A stretch of 64,000 nucleotides of DNA, taken from positions 62,001-126,000 of the forward strand of contig QOQW01000005.1 of assembly GCA_003327425.1 (NCBI GenBank), given 5' to 3'. How positions within the stretch are numbered: position 1 is the stretch's first letter; each line of letters opens with the position of its first letter. Positions 1 through 7,492 of this stretch are shown here, in pieces. Origin of the DNA: Candidatus Ozemibacter sibiricus. Lineage in GTDB: Bacteria; Muiribacteriota; Ozemobacteria; Ozemobacterales; Ozemobacteraceae. The position numbers and the translations under genes were made by a program. The notes beneath the pieces are model-generated. The model saw only the letters and a list, made by a program, of their open reading frames with translations. It did not search any database and was not told where the DNA came from.

Positions 1-19
1 GCCCCAGGCCAGGTCCGTG

Positions 20-709
20 TCAGGGATTCAGGATGGTCTTCTCGTAGTAGTAGTTGTTCTGGGGATTCTCGGCGATGAAGGTGGTCAGTTCGCGCAGGTA
101 GCGGGTGCCGTCGATGGTGGCGGCCCGCAGGCAGAGTTCTTTGATTTCGGCCAGATTGTTCTGAATCTCGCGGTAGGGATTCTTGGTGGTGACGGGGCGG
201 ACCACCCGCACCACGCCGCGCACCTGGGGCACGTCGAGGCTGGCGGGGACGTCGATCAGGTCGATCTGCTTGATCGTGTAGCCGACGCCTTCCAGTTCGG
301 CCCGGATGCGGTTCTTCAGCATGGTCTTCTGCTCATCGCTCAGATAGGGCATCTCCTTCTGGCCGCGACGACCCATCCGGGCCCAGAAATCGTCGAGGCG
401 GGCCTTGGCCTCATCGGTGGCCAGGGTGGTCTGCGGGGTCAGCGAGCGGGTGCGGCCCAGCTCGGTGAGCTGCTCCTGGACGGCGGTCGCCTCGTCGATG
501 GGGCCGGTCTCGGGGGCCATGCCGAAGGCGGTGGCGCCGCTCTGCGGCTTGACATGGGTTTTCTGAATCTTGTCGGCGGCGAAATCCCGCAGTTCTTTGG
601 AATAACCCAGGTATTCCAGGTCGTCGGTGACGGCCGCCCGGGCCAGGCCAGGCATCAGGACGCACAGAGCGATCAGCATGACGAACCAGGAGCGGCAATG
701 CAGCTTCAT
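20..709 (-). CDS. Secreted protein of unknown function
   Basis: 229 residues. The ATG at 709 is preferred over an upstream in-frame start at 772 because AGGAG lies seven bases before it and it begins a clear Sec signal peptide: positive N-terminus MKLHCRSW, a hydrophobic core, and a cleavage site after ARA near residue 24. The mature part is soluble, with mixed charge, no membrane helix and no motif I recognise. A short proline/threonine-containing middle (about residues 55-90) separates a small helical N-terminal part from a more regular C-terminal part that includes a valine-rich strand region. It is the most downstream leftward gene at this edge and has its own plausible promoter at 756-782. 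Function not assigned. Confidence 0.75.
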   Translation of the reverse strand: MKLHCRSWFVMLIALCVLMPGLARAAVTDDLEYLGYSKELRDFAADKIQKTHVKPQSGATAFGMAPETGPIDEATAVQEQLTELGRTRSLTPQTTLATDEAKARLDDFWARMGRRGQKEMPYLSDEQKTMLKNRIRAELEGVGYTIKQIDLIDVPASLDVPQVRGVVRVVRPVTTKNPYREIQNNLAEIKELCLRAATIDGTRYLRELTTFIAENPQNNYYYEKTILNP

Positions 710-755
710 GACGAATCTCCTCTTGATAGGGGAATCCCCGATTTCCTTGGGGGGA

Positions 756-782
756 AGTATAGCACACACCACCTCGCGTCAA
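756..782 (-). promoter_or_regulatory. Sigma70-like promoter for the leftward secreted protein
   Basis: Read on the minus strand: -35 TTGACG (777-782), a 15-bp spacer and -10 TATACT (756-761). The hexamers are good but the spacer is two bases short. Transcription would start near 749, giving a leader of about 40 bases that contains the palindrome GGGGAATCCCC. Confidence 0.5.
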
Positions 783-1097
783 CAGGGGGGCACCAGTTTT
801 CGACCTACCTACAGGTTCGCGAAGGCGGGTTGCCTGGGCGCTGCCGGCTCCGGAGACGGCGGCGGGGCGGCGGCCAGGGCGTCGGAGCAGGCGCCGGCGT
901 CTGGCTGAGCCGAGCTGGTGGCGGCCAGGCGGCCGCCGCCAGGCCGGTGGGCCGCGCCGGCGGCGGTTGCCGCGCGGGCGGCTCGCGCTCGCGCTGCTGC
1001 CAGAAGGGGAGAGACGGCCCTCCCCACCTGGCGGCTGCTGGCGCATATGACACACGCCGCCAGGCAGGTGAGGCGGACCCCGTGGCCGGTCTTCCTG
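783..1097. other. Non-coding gap, low-complexity GC-rich
   Basis: Stretch between the HIT gene stop and the promoter of the next leftward gene. It is very rich in GGC/GCC runs and opens small frames on both strands, none with a ribosome binding site or a recognisable protein. I see no tRNA, repeat or convincing terminator. Confidence 0.5.
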
Positions 1098-1592
1098 TCA
1101 GGATTCCCCGAAGGCTTCCTTCAGGCGGGCCATGGTGGTCTGGGGATCCTCGATGATGATCTTGGAGCCGGTGATGACATCGACGAATCCCAACTCCTTG
1201 TGATAGCGCGGTACCAGATGCTGGTGCAGGTGATCGATGCTGGCCCCCGAGGCATCGCCGATGTTGAAGCCGATGTTGAACCCCAGCGGCTGGTAGAGCT
1301 TGTCGAGCACGTCGAGGCAGCGGCGCAGCAGCGGGAAGAAGGCGGCTTCCTCCTGCTGGTTGAGCTGGCGCGGATCGACGATGTGGCGTTTGGGAAACAG
1401 CAGCAGATGCCCCGCATTGTAGGGATAGAGGTTGGCGCAGACGGCGAACAGGTCGTCCTGCCAGGCCAGCAGGCTGGTGACGCGGGGATCGCCGGCGAGG
1501 ATGGCGCACAGGATGCAATCGACCGGCGGGCGCTGCTTCCCTTTGATGTAATCCCGTTTGGCGGGCACGAACAGCTGTCGACGGAAGGTCAT
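1098..1592 (-). CDS. HIT (histidine triad) family nucleotide hydrolase/transferase
   Basis: 164 residues. The histidine triad signature HLHQHL is at residues 121-126 within a typical SIDHLHQHLVPRY context, and the fold-typical GHLLLFPKRH strand is at 61-70. A Cys pair, CILC at 26-29, near the N-terminus suggests the zinc-binding version of the family, which resembles bacterial Ap4A phosphorylase/adenylyltransferase-like HIT proteins. HIT enzymes use the middle histidine as nucleophile on nucleoside phosphates; the exact substrate cannot be read here. The gene starts 20 bases after the stop of the DUF885 peptidase gene, so the two are probably co-transcribed. Length is usual for this subgroup. 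Confidence 0.88.
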   Translation of the reverse strand: MTFRRQLFVPAKRDYIKGKQRPPVDCILCAILAGDPRVTSLLAWQDDLFAVCANLYPYNAGHLLLFPKRHIVDPRQLNQQEEAAFFPLLRRCLDVLDKLYQPLGFNIGFNIGDASGASIDHLHQHLVPRYHKELGFVDVITGSKIIIEDPQTTMARLKEAFGES

Positions 1593-1611
1593 GGGATGGT
1601 CGGCCCGGGGG

Positions 1612-3294
1612 TCAGCTGCCCTGGCGGGCCGGTCCGGCTTTCAGGATCTCGCGCAGCATCTGCGGGTAGAACTCGCGCCCCAGGAAGAGCGGAAGGCTGC
1701 CTTCGCCCAGCACGAGATCGTGGAATTCCCGGTCGGTGAAATCGCCGGCGAACTCGCGGTGCAGGTCTTCCTTGAGGGTCTGCAGCAGATGCTTGCCGAC
1801 CAGGTAGCTCAACGGATAGCCGGGGGTCATGGTGTAGCGATGCAGCTCGGCTCGCGCCGCCGTTTCATCCATCTGGGTCTGTTCGATCAGGAACTGGAGG
1901 CCCTGGTCGAAGGTCCAGGTCTTCTGGTGGAGGTTGACGTCGAGCAGCACGCGAGCGGCTCGCCAGCATTCATCGGCGGTCTGGACGAACAGATTCTCTT
2001 CGGTGGCCTCGAAGCCGCGTTGCTTCATCGCCTCTTCGCAGTACAAGGCCCACCCTTCGCTCAACTCGACGCTGGAGGCGAAGACGCGCAAACGACTGGG
2101 ATGGAGATTGGCCATGCTGAGCTGCAGGTGATGCCCGGGGTACCCTTCATGGACCGAGGTGTTGGAGATGTCGGCATAATTGTGCCGTGACAGATCGGCC
2201 CCGGGATGGCGGGTGACCAGGTAGATGCCTTTCTGCGGTCGGGCCGTGCGTTCAGGGCTCAGGTAGGCCGCGAAGGGGATGAGATGCGCCATGTACGACG
2301 GCGTCTCGACGATCTCGAGCGTTTCTTCCTCGGGCAGCGTGGCGAACTTGGTCATCTCGACGAAGGCGCGGCTGCGGGCGACGGCATCGCGATAGGCCTC
2401 GAGGGCGTGCTCGAAGGTGGGCGGGCGCTTGCTGCGGATGCGGGTGAACGCCTCCTGGCGGGTCTCGGGCCGGGTCCGGCTGCTCGACCCGACGAGGCGG
2501 TGAGCCATCTGGTCGAGGCGGTCCTGGGCGCGGCGCAGACAGGTGTCGCCGAGGTCGCGCAGTTCGCTCGGCATGAAGCCGAGCCGCCGCACCTGCAGCA
2601 GCGCTTGGAAGGGGCCGGAGCCGAGGGCCCAGTCGCCGTGCGCTTTCGGCATGATGGCATGCCGGAACCAGGTCTGGAATTGTTCGAGAGCCTTGCGGGC
2701 CCCGGCGGCGGCATTGGCGTAGTCCTGCTGCAGGGGGGCGGGCACCTGCCCTTTGATGGCGGTGGCGATGGCGTCGAGCAGGTCGGGCAGGCGGGCGGCC
2801 GATTCCAGGAACAGTTCCCCCCACAGCGGCGGGACGTCCTGGAAGAGGGTGCGGCCGGCCATCAGGTACATGGGCACCGCCTTCAGCCGGCTGATGATCG
2901 ATTCCATGCGTTGAGCCAGCGGCGCGAAGTCGCGCACGAACAGCAGGAAGAGGGAGTTGCCGATCGTCATGGCCAGGTCGCTGCCCAGCCGCCAGCGACG
3001 CAGGTCTTCCTGGAGGAACAGGGTCTGCTCGCAGAGGTGGAGCATGACCGCCCGATCGAGCCGTTCATCGAGCGACAGTTCCCGTTCGGGCAGGGCATTG
3101 AACCGGTCGCGCATCGCGCGGTAGAAGGCGATCTCCTTTTCGACGGCCTCGGCCCCGACTTCGGGGAGCAGGCCGTCATACTGATGCTCTCCCAGCCAGG
3201 TGGCGGTCAAGGGGTCGCGCCGCAGCATCTCCTGGGAGAAATGCTCGGCGAGCTGGCGGAAACCTTCATGCCGATAGACCGGGCGGCGACGCAT
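1612..3294 (-). CDS. DUF885 family metallopeptidase-like protein
   Basis: 560 residues, the normal size for DUF885. The family zinc motif HEGYPGHH is present at about residues 382-389, and the conserved ELSEGWALYCEE segment, which supplies the glutamate ligand, follows some 30 residues later. The protein is mostly alpha-helical and has no signal peptide, so it is probably cytosolic. The family is thought to be metal-dependent carboxypeptidase or peptidase; substrate unknown. AGGAGG lies nine bases before the ATG. Upstream, the minus strand shows overlapping -10-like boxes TATGAT and TATACT (3336-3346) but no good -35. Likely two-gene operon with the HIT protein. Confidence 0.88.
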   Translation of the reverse strand: MRRRPVYRHEGFRQLAEHFSQEMLRRDPLTATWLGEHQYDGLLPEVGAEAVEKEIAFYRAMRDRFNALPERELSLDERLDRAVMLHLCEQTLFLQEDLRRWRLGSDLAMTIGNSLFLLFVRDFAPLAQRMESIISRLKAVPMYLMAGRTLFQDVPPLWGELFLESAARLPDLLDAIATAIKGQVPAPLQQDYANAAAGARKALEQFQTWFRHAIMPKAHGDWALGSGPFQALLQVRRLGFMPSELRDLGDTCLRRAQDRLDQMAHRLVGSSSRTRPETRQEAFTRIRSKRPPTFEHALEAYRDAVARSRAFVEMTKFATLPEEETLEIVETPSYMAHLIPFAAYLSPERTARPQKGIYLVTRHPGADLSRHNYADISNTSVHEGYPGHHLQLSMANLHPSRLRVFASSVELSEGWALYCEEAMKQRGFEATEENLFVQTADECWRAARVLLDVNLHQKTWTFDQGLQFLIEQTQMDETAARAELHRYTMTPGYPLSYLVGKHLLQTLKEDLHREFAGDFTDREFHDLVLGEGSLPLFLGREFYPQMLREILKAGPARQGS

Positions 3295-3498
3295 GTCGAC
3301 AGACCTCCTGCAGAAGGGTGGAATGGATCGTTCCTAGTATATCATAGGCCGCCGACCGACCATTCCTGCCGACCGAGACTGTAGCAGTTGAATTCAGGGC
3401 AGACGCATGGCATGATGGGGCCGCCCTCCGCCGCGCCGCCCGGCCGGGCCGGAGCATGGCGGTCGAGGGGCGAAGCCAGGCCCAGGGAGGATGGTCGC

Positions 3499-4446
3499 AT
3501 GCGTCTCGCGTTGGTCACCGGCGGCGCCGGATTCATCGGATCGCACATCGTCGATGCGTTGCTGCAAGAGGGTTGGCGGGTTCGTGTGCTCGACGACTTC
3601 TCCACTGGCCGCCGCGCCAATCTGGCTCACGTTGGCAAAGAGATCGAGATCCTGGAAGGCGACGTGCGCGACGCGGCCGTCTGTCGGCGGGCCGTGGCCG
3701 GGGCCGAGGTCGTCTTCCATCAGGCGGCCATTCCCTCGGTGCCGCGGTCGGTGGCCGATCCCGTGGGCACCCACGCGGTCAATCTGACCGGTACCGTCCA
3801 GATGCTGACCGAGGCTCGGCAGGCCGGGGTGCGGCGCTTCGTCTTCGCCAGCAGCTCGGCCATCTACGGCAATGACCCCGAACTGCCCAAGCGCGAGACG
3901 ATGCGGCCCGCCCCGCTCAGCCCCTATGCCGCGCAGAAACTGGCGGGCGAGTACTACCTGCGGGTCTTTCAGGAGTTGCAGGGCATCGAAACGGTGGCCC
4001 TGCGCTATTTCAACGTCTTCGGCCCCCGCCAGGACCCGGCCTCCGAATATGCCGCCGTCATCCCGAAGTTCATCACCCGCATGCTGGCCGGCACGCCGCC
4101 GACCATCTTCGGCGATGGCCGTCAGACCCGCGATTTCATCTATGTGGGCGAGGTGGCGCGGGCCAACCTGCTGGCTGCCGCCGCGCCCGCGGCCGCCGGT
4201 CGGGTGATCAACATCGCCGGCGGGCGGCGCCTCGATCTGCTCGATCTCGCCGCCACCATCAATGAAGTGCTCGGCGCACGCCTCGAGCCGGTGTTCGCTC
4301 CCCCCCAGCCGGGCGATGTGCGTGATTCGGTGGCCGACATCTCCCAGGCGCGCGCGGTGCTCGGGTTCGAGCCTCGCCTTTCCTTCGCCGACGGGCTGCG
4401 CGCGACGGTCGCCTGGTACCGCCAGGCACGCGCCGCCGGCGGCTGA
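3499..4446 (+). CDS. NAD-dependent epimerase/dehydratase (UDP-glucose 4-epimerase-like SDR)
   Basis: 315 residues. The extended-SDR nucleotide-binding motif TGGAGFIG is at residues 7-14, an acidic residue after beta-2 (DDFSTGRR, 32-39) marks NAD preference, the catalytic serine lies in ASSSAIYG (117-124), and the active-site YAAQK has Tyr143 and Lys147. The family converts nucleotide sugars for polysaccharide or glycoconjugate synthesis. The overall pattern (HQAAIPSVPRSV, RYFNVFGPRQDP) resembles WbpP/GalE-type UDP-sugar 4-epimerases. The start was chosen at 3499 because GGGAGG sits eight bases upstream and the protein then begins directly at beta-1. It is divergent from the DUF885 gene. Exact substrate uncertain. 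Confidence 0.9.
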   Translation: MRLALVTGGAGFIGSHIVDALLQEGWRVRVLDDFSTGRRANLAHVGKEIEILEGDVRDAAVCRRAVAGAEVVFHQAAIPSVPRSVADPVGTHAVNLTGTVQMLTEARQAGVRRFVFASSSAIYGNDPELPKRETMRPAPLSPYAAQKLAGEYYLRVFQELQGIETVALRYFNVFGPRQDPASEYAAVIPKFITRMLAGTPPTIFGDGRQTRDFIYVGEVARANLLAAAAPAAAGRVINIAGGRRLDLLDLAATINEVLGARLEPVFAPPQPGDVRDSVADISQARAVLGFEPRLSFADGLRATVAWYRQARAAGG

Positions 4447-4458
4447 CCGCTGTTCGCC

Positions 4459-4519
4459 TGCCGAACGCGGCGCGTTCGGCAGGCCGTGCGCCGGGGTCCA
4501 GGGGCCACCGGCCCCTGGC
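4459..4519 (+). repeat. 61-bp two-hairpin dispersed repeat, copy A
   Basis: The first hairpin is an exact 11-bp stem (4458-4468 with 4472-4482, loop GGC). The second is CCAGGGGCC/GGCCCCTGG with a three-base loop (4499-4519). An ungapped second copy lies in inverse orientation at 7361-7421, 53 of 61 bases identical. Both are intergenic. It resembles REP-type elements and may also work as a terminator after the epimerase gene. Confidence 0.75.
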
Positions 4520-4616
4520 AGTCCTCAGGGGAAGCAGGGCTTCTCACGCTCTGAAGACCCTTCCTTCGGGGTGGGATTCGCCCTGTCGGAGCGCCTCCGC
4601 GGGCTGGCGCCGGGCG

Positions 4617-4625
4617 TGCTAGAAT
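4617..4625 (+). promoter_or_regulatory. Possible extended -10 promoter for the HD-domain gene
   Basis: TGC followed by TAGAAT (4620-4625) forms an extended -10 element about 45 bases before the start codon. No good -35 was seen at the expected distance. Confidence 0.35.
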
Positions 4626-4670
4626 GATGGGGCAGCCGCGGCTGCGACATTCCCTGCCAAGGAGCCCTCG

Positions 4671-5363
4671 ATGATCACTCTGGCTCGGGCCCGTGCCCTT
4701 CTCGACCAGCACCTGGGCGCCAATCCGGCGCTGCGCAACCATTCCCTCGCCACTGGGGCGATCATGCGCGCCCTGGCCGACCGCTTCGGCGAGCCCGCCG
4801 ACGATTGGGAGGCCCTGGGCCTCCTCCATGACCTCGATTTCGAACAGACCCGCGACACGCCCGCCCGCCACACCCTCGAAACGGTCGAGTGGCTGCGCCC
4901 CGAAGGCGTGCCCGAACCCTACCTGCAGGCCATCGTGGCCCACAACGAAGCGACCGGGGCGGTGCGCGCCGACCGGCTGGCGCACGCCCTGGCCGCCGCC
5001 GAGAGCGTGACCGGCCTGGTCATGGCCTGCGCCTTCGTGCTGCCGGATCGACAGATCGCCTCGGTCAAGGTCGGTTCCTTGCGCAAACGCATGAAGGAGA
5101 AGGCGTTCGCCCGCAACGTCTCGCGGGAGACCATCCTGGAATGCGAGAAGATCGGGATCCCGCTCGATGAGTTCTTCGCCCTCGCTATCGCCGCCATGGC
5201 CCCGCTGCAAGAGACGCTGATCGCCAGGACCGGACCCGCGTTCGCGGCTCCGGTTGCCCCTTCCGCCCCTCCTGCCCCTGCGGCCCCCGCGGCCTCTGGC
5301 GAATCGGGCCGATCGGCTGGGGCGCCTGGCGCGGCCAGTACGACCGGTTCCACCGGTTCCTGA
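4671..5363 (+). CDS. HD-domain metal-dependent phosphohydrolase-like protein
   Basis: 230 residues. The HD fold occupies about residues 15-185: His24 in LRNHSLATG, the HD pair His53-Asp54 in GLLHDLD, a further HN in AIVAHNEATG, and an Asp in the DRLAHALAAAE helix. This family hydrolyses phosphate esters, often of nucleotides; the substrate cannot be read. The C-terminal 45 residues are a proline/alanine/serine-rich tail with no structure, a common addition in this genome. AAGGAG lies seven bases before the ATG. The gene ends 19 bases before rarA and probably forms an operon with rarA and the second HD gene. Confidence 0.85.
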   Translation: MITLARARALLDQHLGANPALRNHSLATGAIMRALADRFGEPADDWEALGLLHDLDFEQTRDTPARHTLETVEWLRPEGVPEPYLQAIVAHNEATGAVRADRLAHALAAAESVTGLVMACAFVLPDRQIASVKVGSLRKRMKEKAFARNVSRETILECEKIGIPLDEFFALAIAAMAPLQETLIARTGPAFAAPVAPSAPPAPAAPAASGESGRSAGAPGAASTTGSTGS

Positions 5364-5382
5364 CGGCCGCGGAGGCTCTTCG

Positions 5383-6744
5383 GTGCCCGATCTCTTCGAC
5401 CGCCCGCCGCCGGGAAGCGGGACCCCGTCTCTGTTCCAGCCCCTGGCCGATCGGCGGCGGCCCGTCACGCTCGATCGCATCCGCGGCCAGGACCACCTGC
5501 TCGGACCGGGCAAGCCGTTGCGCACCCTGCTCGAAGCCGGGCGCTGTCCCTCGATGATCTTCTGGGGTCCGCCCGGCTGCGGCAAGACCACGCTGGCCCG
5601 GGTCATCGCCCGTCTGGCCGACGCCGAGTTCATTCCCCTGTCGGCGGTCACCTCGGGAGTGCGGGAACTCAAGGACGCCTGCGAGCAGGCGCGCATCTCC
5701 CGCACCCATCACGGGCGCGCCACCATTCTGTTCATCGACGAGATCCATCGCTACAACAAGAGCCAGCAAGACGCCCTGCTGCCTCATGTCGAGTCGGGAA
5801 CCGTCATCCTGATCGGCGCCACCACCGAGAATCCCAGCTTCGAAATCGTCTCCGCCCTGCTGTCGCGTTGCCAGGTGCTGGTCTTGCAGCCGCTGTCGCC
5901 GGCCGACGTCCGTCGCCTGCTCGACGAGGCGATCGCCGACGACCCCCAGTTGACGCGCGAACCGCGCCCGACCTGGGAAGACGACGCCCTCGACCGCATC
6001 GCCAAGCTGGCGGCCGGCGATGCCCGCATCGCCCTCAACGTGCTCGAGACCTGCACCGAGGTGGCCCGACAGCACGATCCATACCGGCCGGTCATCGGAC
6101 CGGCGCTGGTGGCCGAGGTCTTCCAGACCAAGGCCCTGCGCTACGACAAGGGCGGGGAAGAGCACTACAACCTGATCTCCGCGCTCCACAAATCGCTGCG
6201 CGGGTCCGATCCCGATGCCGGCCTCTACTGGCTCTATCGCATGCTCGAGGGCGGCGAGGATGCGCGCTTCATCCTGCGGCGGCTGATCCGCTTCGCCAGC
6301 GAAGATGTCGGGATGGCCGACCCCTTCGCGCTCACCCTGGCGATGTCGGCAGCCCAGGCCTTCGACTATGTCGGTCCGCCGGAGGGGCATCTGGCCATCG
6401 CGCAACTGGCCGTCTACCTGGCGGTGGCGCCCAAGAGCAATAGCTTGTACCTTGCCGAAAAACGGGTCATCGAAGCGATCCGGGCGGGGGGCGAACCGGG
6501 CGTGCCGTTGCACCTGCGCAATGCGCCCACCCGCCTGATGAAAGAGCTGGCCTACGGGAAGGAATATCGCTATCCTCATGACTATCCCGGCGGCTTCGTG
6601 CGCGAGAACTATTTCCCTGACGACCTGCCGACGCGACGGTTCTACCATCCCAAGCCGCTCGGCAAGGAAAAAGGCACGCTCGAACGCCTGCAGGCCCTGT
6701 GGCCTGACCGGTACAAAAAACGCCAACCTGATGGTGATGGATAG
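5383..6744 (+). CDS. rarA: Replication-associated recombination protein A (RarA/MgsA AAA+ ATPase)
   Basis: 453 residues from a GTG start with GGAGG seven bases upstream; an in-frame ATG further upstream lies inside the preceding gene. The Walker A motif GPPGCGKTT (about 62-70) and the Walker B region FIDEIHRYNKSQQD are exactly those of the RarA/WRNIP1 family. The family-typical C-terminal region follows, including GGEEHYNLISALHKSLRGSDPDA-type sequence. RarA acts at stalled replication forks, near the clamp loader and SSB. Length matches the usual 440-450. Flanked by two HD-domain genes; its last bases overlap the second one. Confidence 0.95.
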   Translation: MPDLFDRPPPGSGTPSLFQPLADRRRPVTLDRIRGQDHLLGPGKPLRTLLEAGRCPSMIFWGPPGCGKTTLARVIARLADAEFIPLSAVTSGVRELKDACEQARISRTHHGRATILFIDEIHRYNKSQQDALLPHVESGTVILIGATTENPSFEIVSALLSRCQVLVLQPLSPADVRRLLDEAIADDPQLTREPRPTWEDDALDRIAKLAAGDARIALNVLETCTEVARQHDPYRPVIGPALVAEVFQTKALRYDKGGEEHYNLISALHKSLRGSDPDAGLYWLYRMLEGGEDARFILRRLIRFASEDVGMADPFALTLAMSAAQAFDYVGPPEGHLAIAQLAVYLAVAPKSNSLYLAEKRVIEAIRAGGEPGVPLHLRNAPTRLMKELAYGKEYRYPHDYPGGFVRENYFPDDLPTRRFYHPKPLGKEKGTLERLQALWPDRYKKRQPDGDG

Positions 6745-7234
6745 CTCCTGGCCTGATCGATTGGTTGCCGGGCTGCGGCGGTTCCTGGGACGGGTGGCCT
6801 ATCGCCTGCGCCAGGCGCGCTCGGTGCTGTGGCCGCAGGTCGATCCTGTCTTGCTGGCCGAGGCCCGTTCGCGACTGCCGCCGCGGTGGCGGGCGCCCTT
6901 CGATCGCCTGGGCGGGTCGGAAAAGGCGCATGTGCTGCGGCTCTACCGGGCCATCGCCGCCGATCCTGCCCTCTCCGAGGCAGACCGTGAGGCCCTGATC
7001 ACGCTCGCCCTGACCCACGACCTGGGCAAGGCCATCACCCGGCCGACCTTCCTGGAACGAGTGGTCAAGACGCTCCTGCCCATTCCCAATCGAGCCCATC
7101 CGATCCTGGGGGCCCGCCTGTTGCGCCGGCTGGGCGCCCCCCCGGCCCTGGTGCGCCGGGTGGCCCGCCATCACCGCGCTCCGGGAAACGATCGCCTGCT
7201 GGCGCTGTTCCAACGCTACGACGACTCTCTCTGA
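6731..7234 (+). CDS. Small HD-domain phosphohydrolase-like protein
   Basis: 167 residues, with the start overlapping the last 14 bases of rarA; a second ATG six bases on (6737) is equally possible and neither has a strong ribosome binding site, which fits translational coupling. The HD elements are His67 (KAHVLRLYR), His96-Asp97 (LTHDLGKAI), a HPILGA segment near residue 125 and the HH pair in VARHHRAPG, so all metal ligands of the family look intact. The N-terminus has an amphipathic basic segment but no membrane helix. Substrate unknown. Not closely similar by eye to the other HD protein upstream of rarA. Confidence 0.8.
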   Translation: MVMDSSWPDRLVAGLRRFLGRVAYRLRQARSVLWPQVDPVLLAEARSRLPPRWRAPFDRLGGSEKAHVLRLYRAIAADPALSEADREALITLALTHDLGKAITRPTFLERVVKTLLPIPNRAHPILGARLLRRLGAPPALVRRVARHHRAPGNDRLLALFQRYDDSL

Positions 7235-7360
7235 GAGGGCGCGCCCGCCGCGCGCGCGGGCCGCTCGCCGAGCGACGAAGGCGATCTGGGCGGAGCGATG
7301 GCCCCACCCAGAGGAGCCACTTTCGGGTGAGAGGTCAGAACCTCTCCCCAGCAGAACACG

Positions 7361-7421
7361 GCCAGGGGCCGGCGGCCCCTGGACCCCTGGTCACAGCCTG
7401 CCGAACGTGTCGCGTTCCGCA
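7361..7421 (-). repeat. 61-bp two-hairpin dispersed repeat, copy B
   Basis: Inverse copy of the element at 4459-4519, 53 of 61 bases identical without gaps. The CCAGGGGCC/GGCCCCTGG hairpin is intact; the other stem has lost some pairs. It lies in the 258-base gap between the small HD gene and the stop of the GmrSD-like gene, at the point where base composition changes. Confidence 0.75.
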
Positions 7422-7492
7422 AGCGGGTCGACCTCGGCGCATCCATAGGGTGGCCTCGGCTTCTTGATTGGCAAAAGCTGTGGGAAAAAGAG

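Noticed and set aside
809-1027. Small leftward frame between the HIT gene and the first secreted protein
   Set aside because: Low-complexity Ala/Pro/Arg sequence, no Shine-Dalgarno, no recognisable product.
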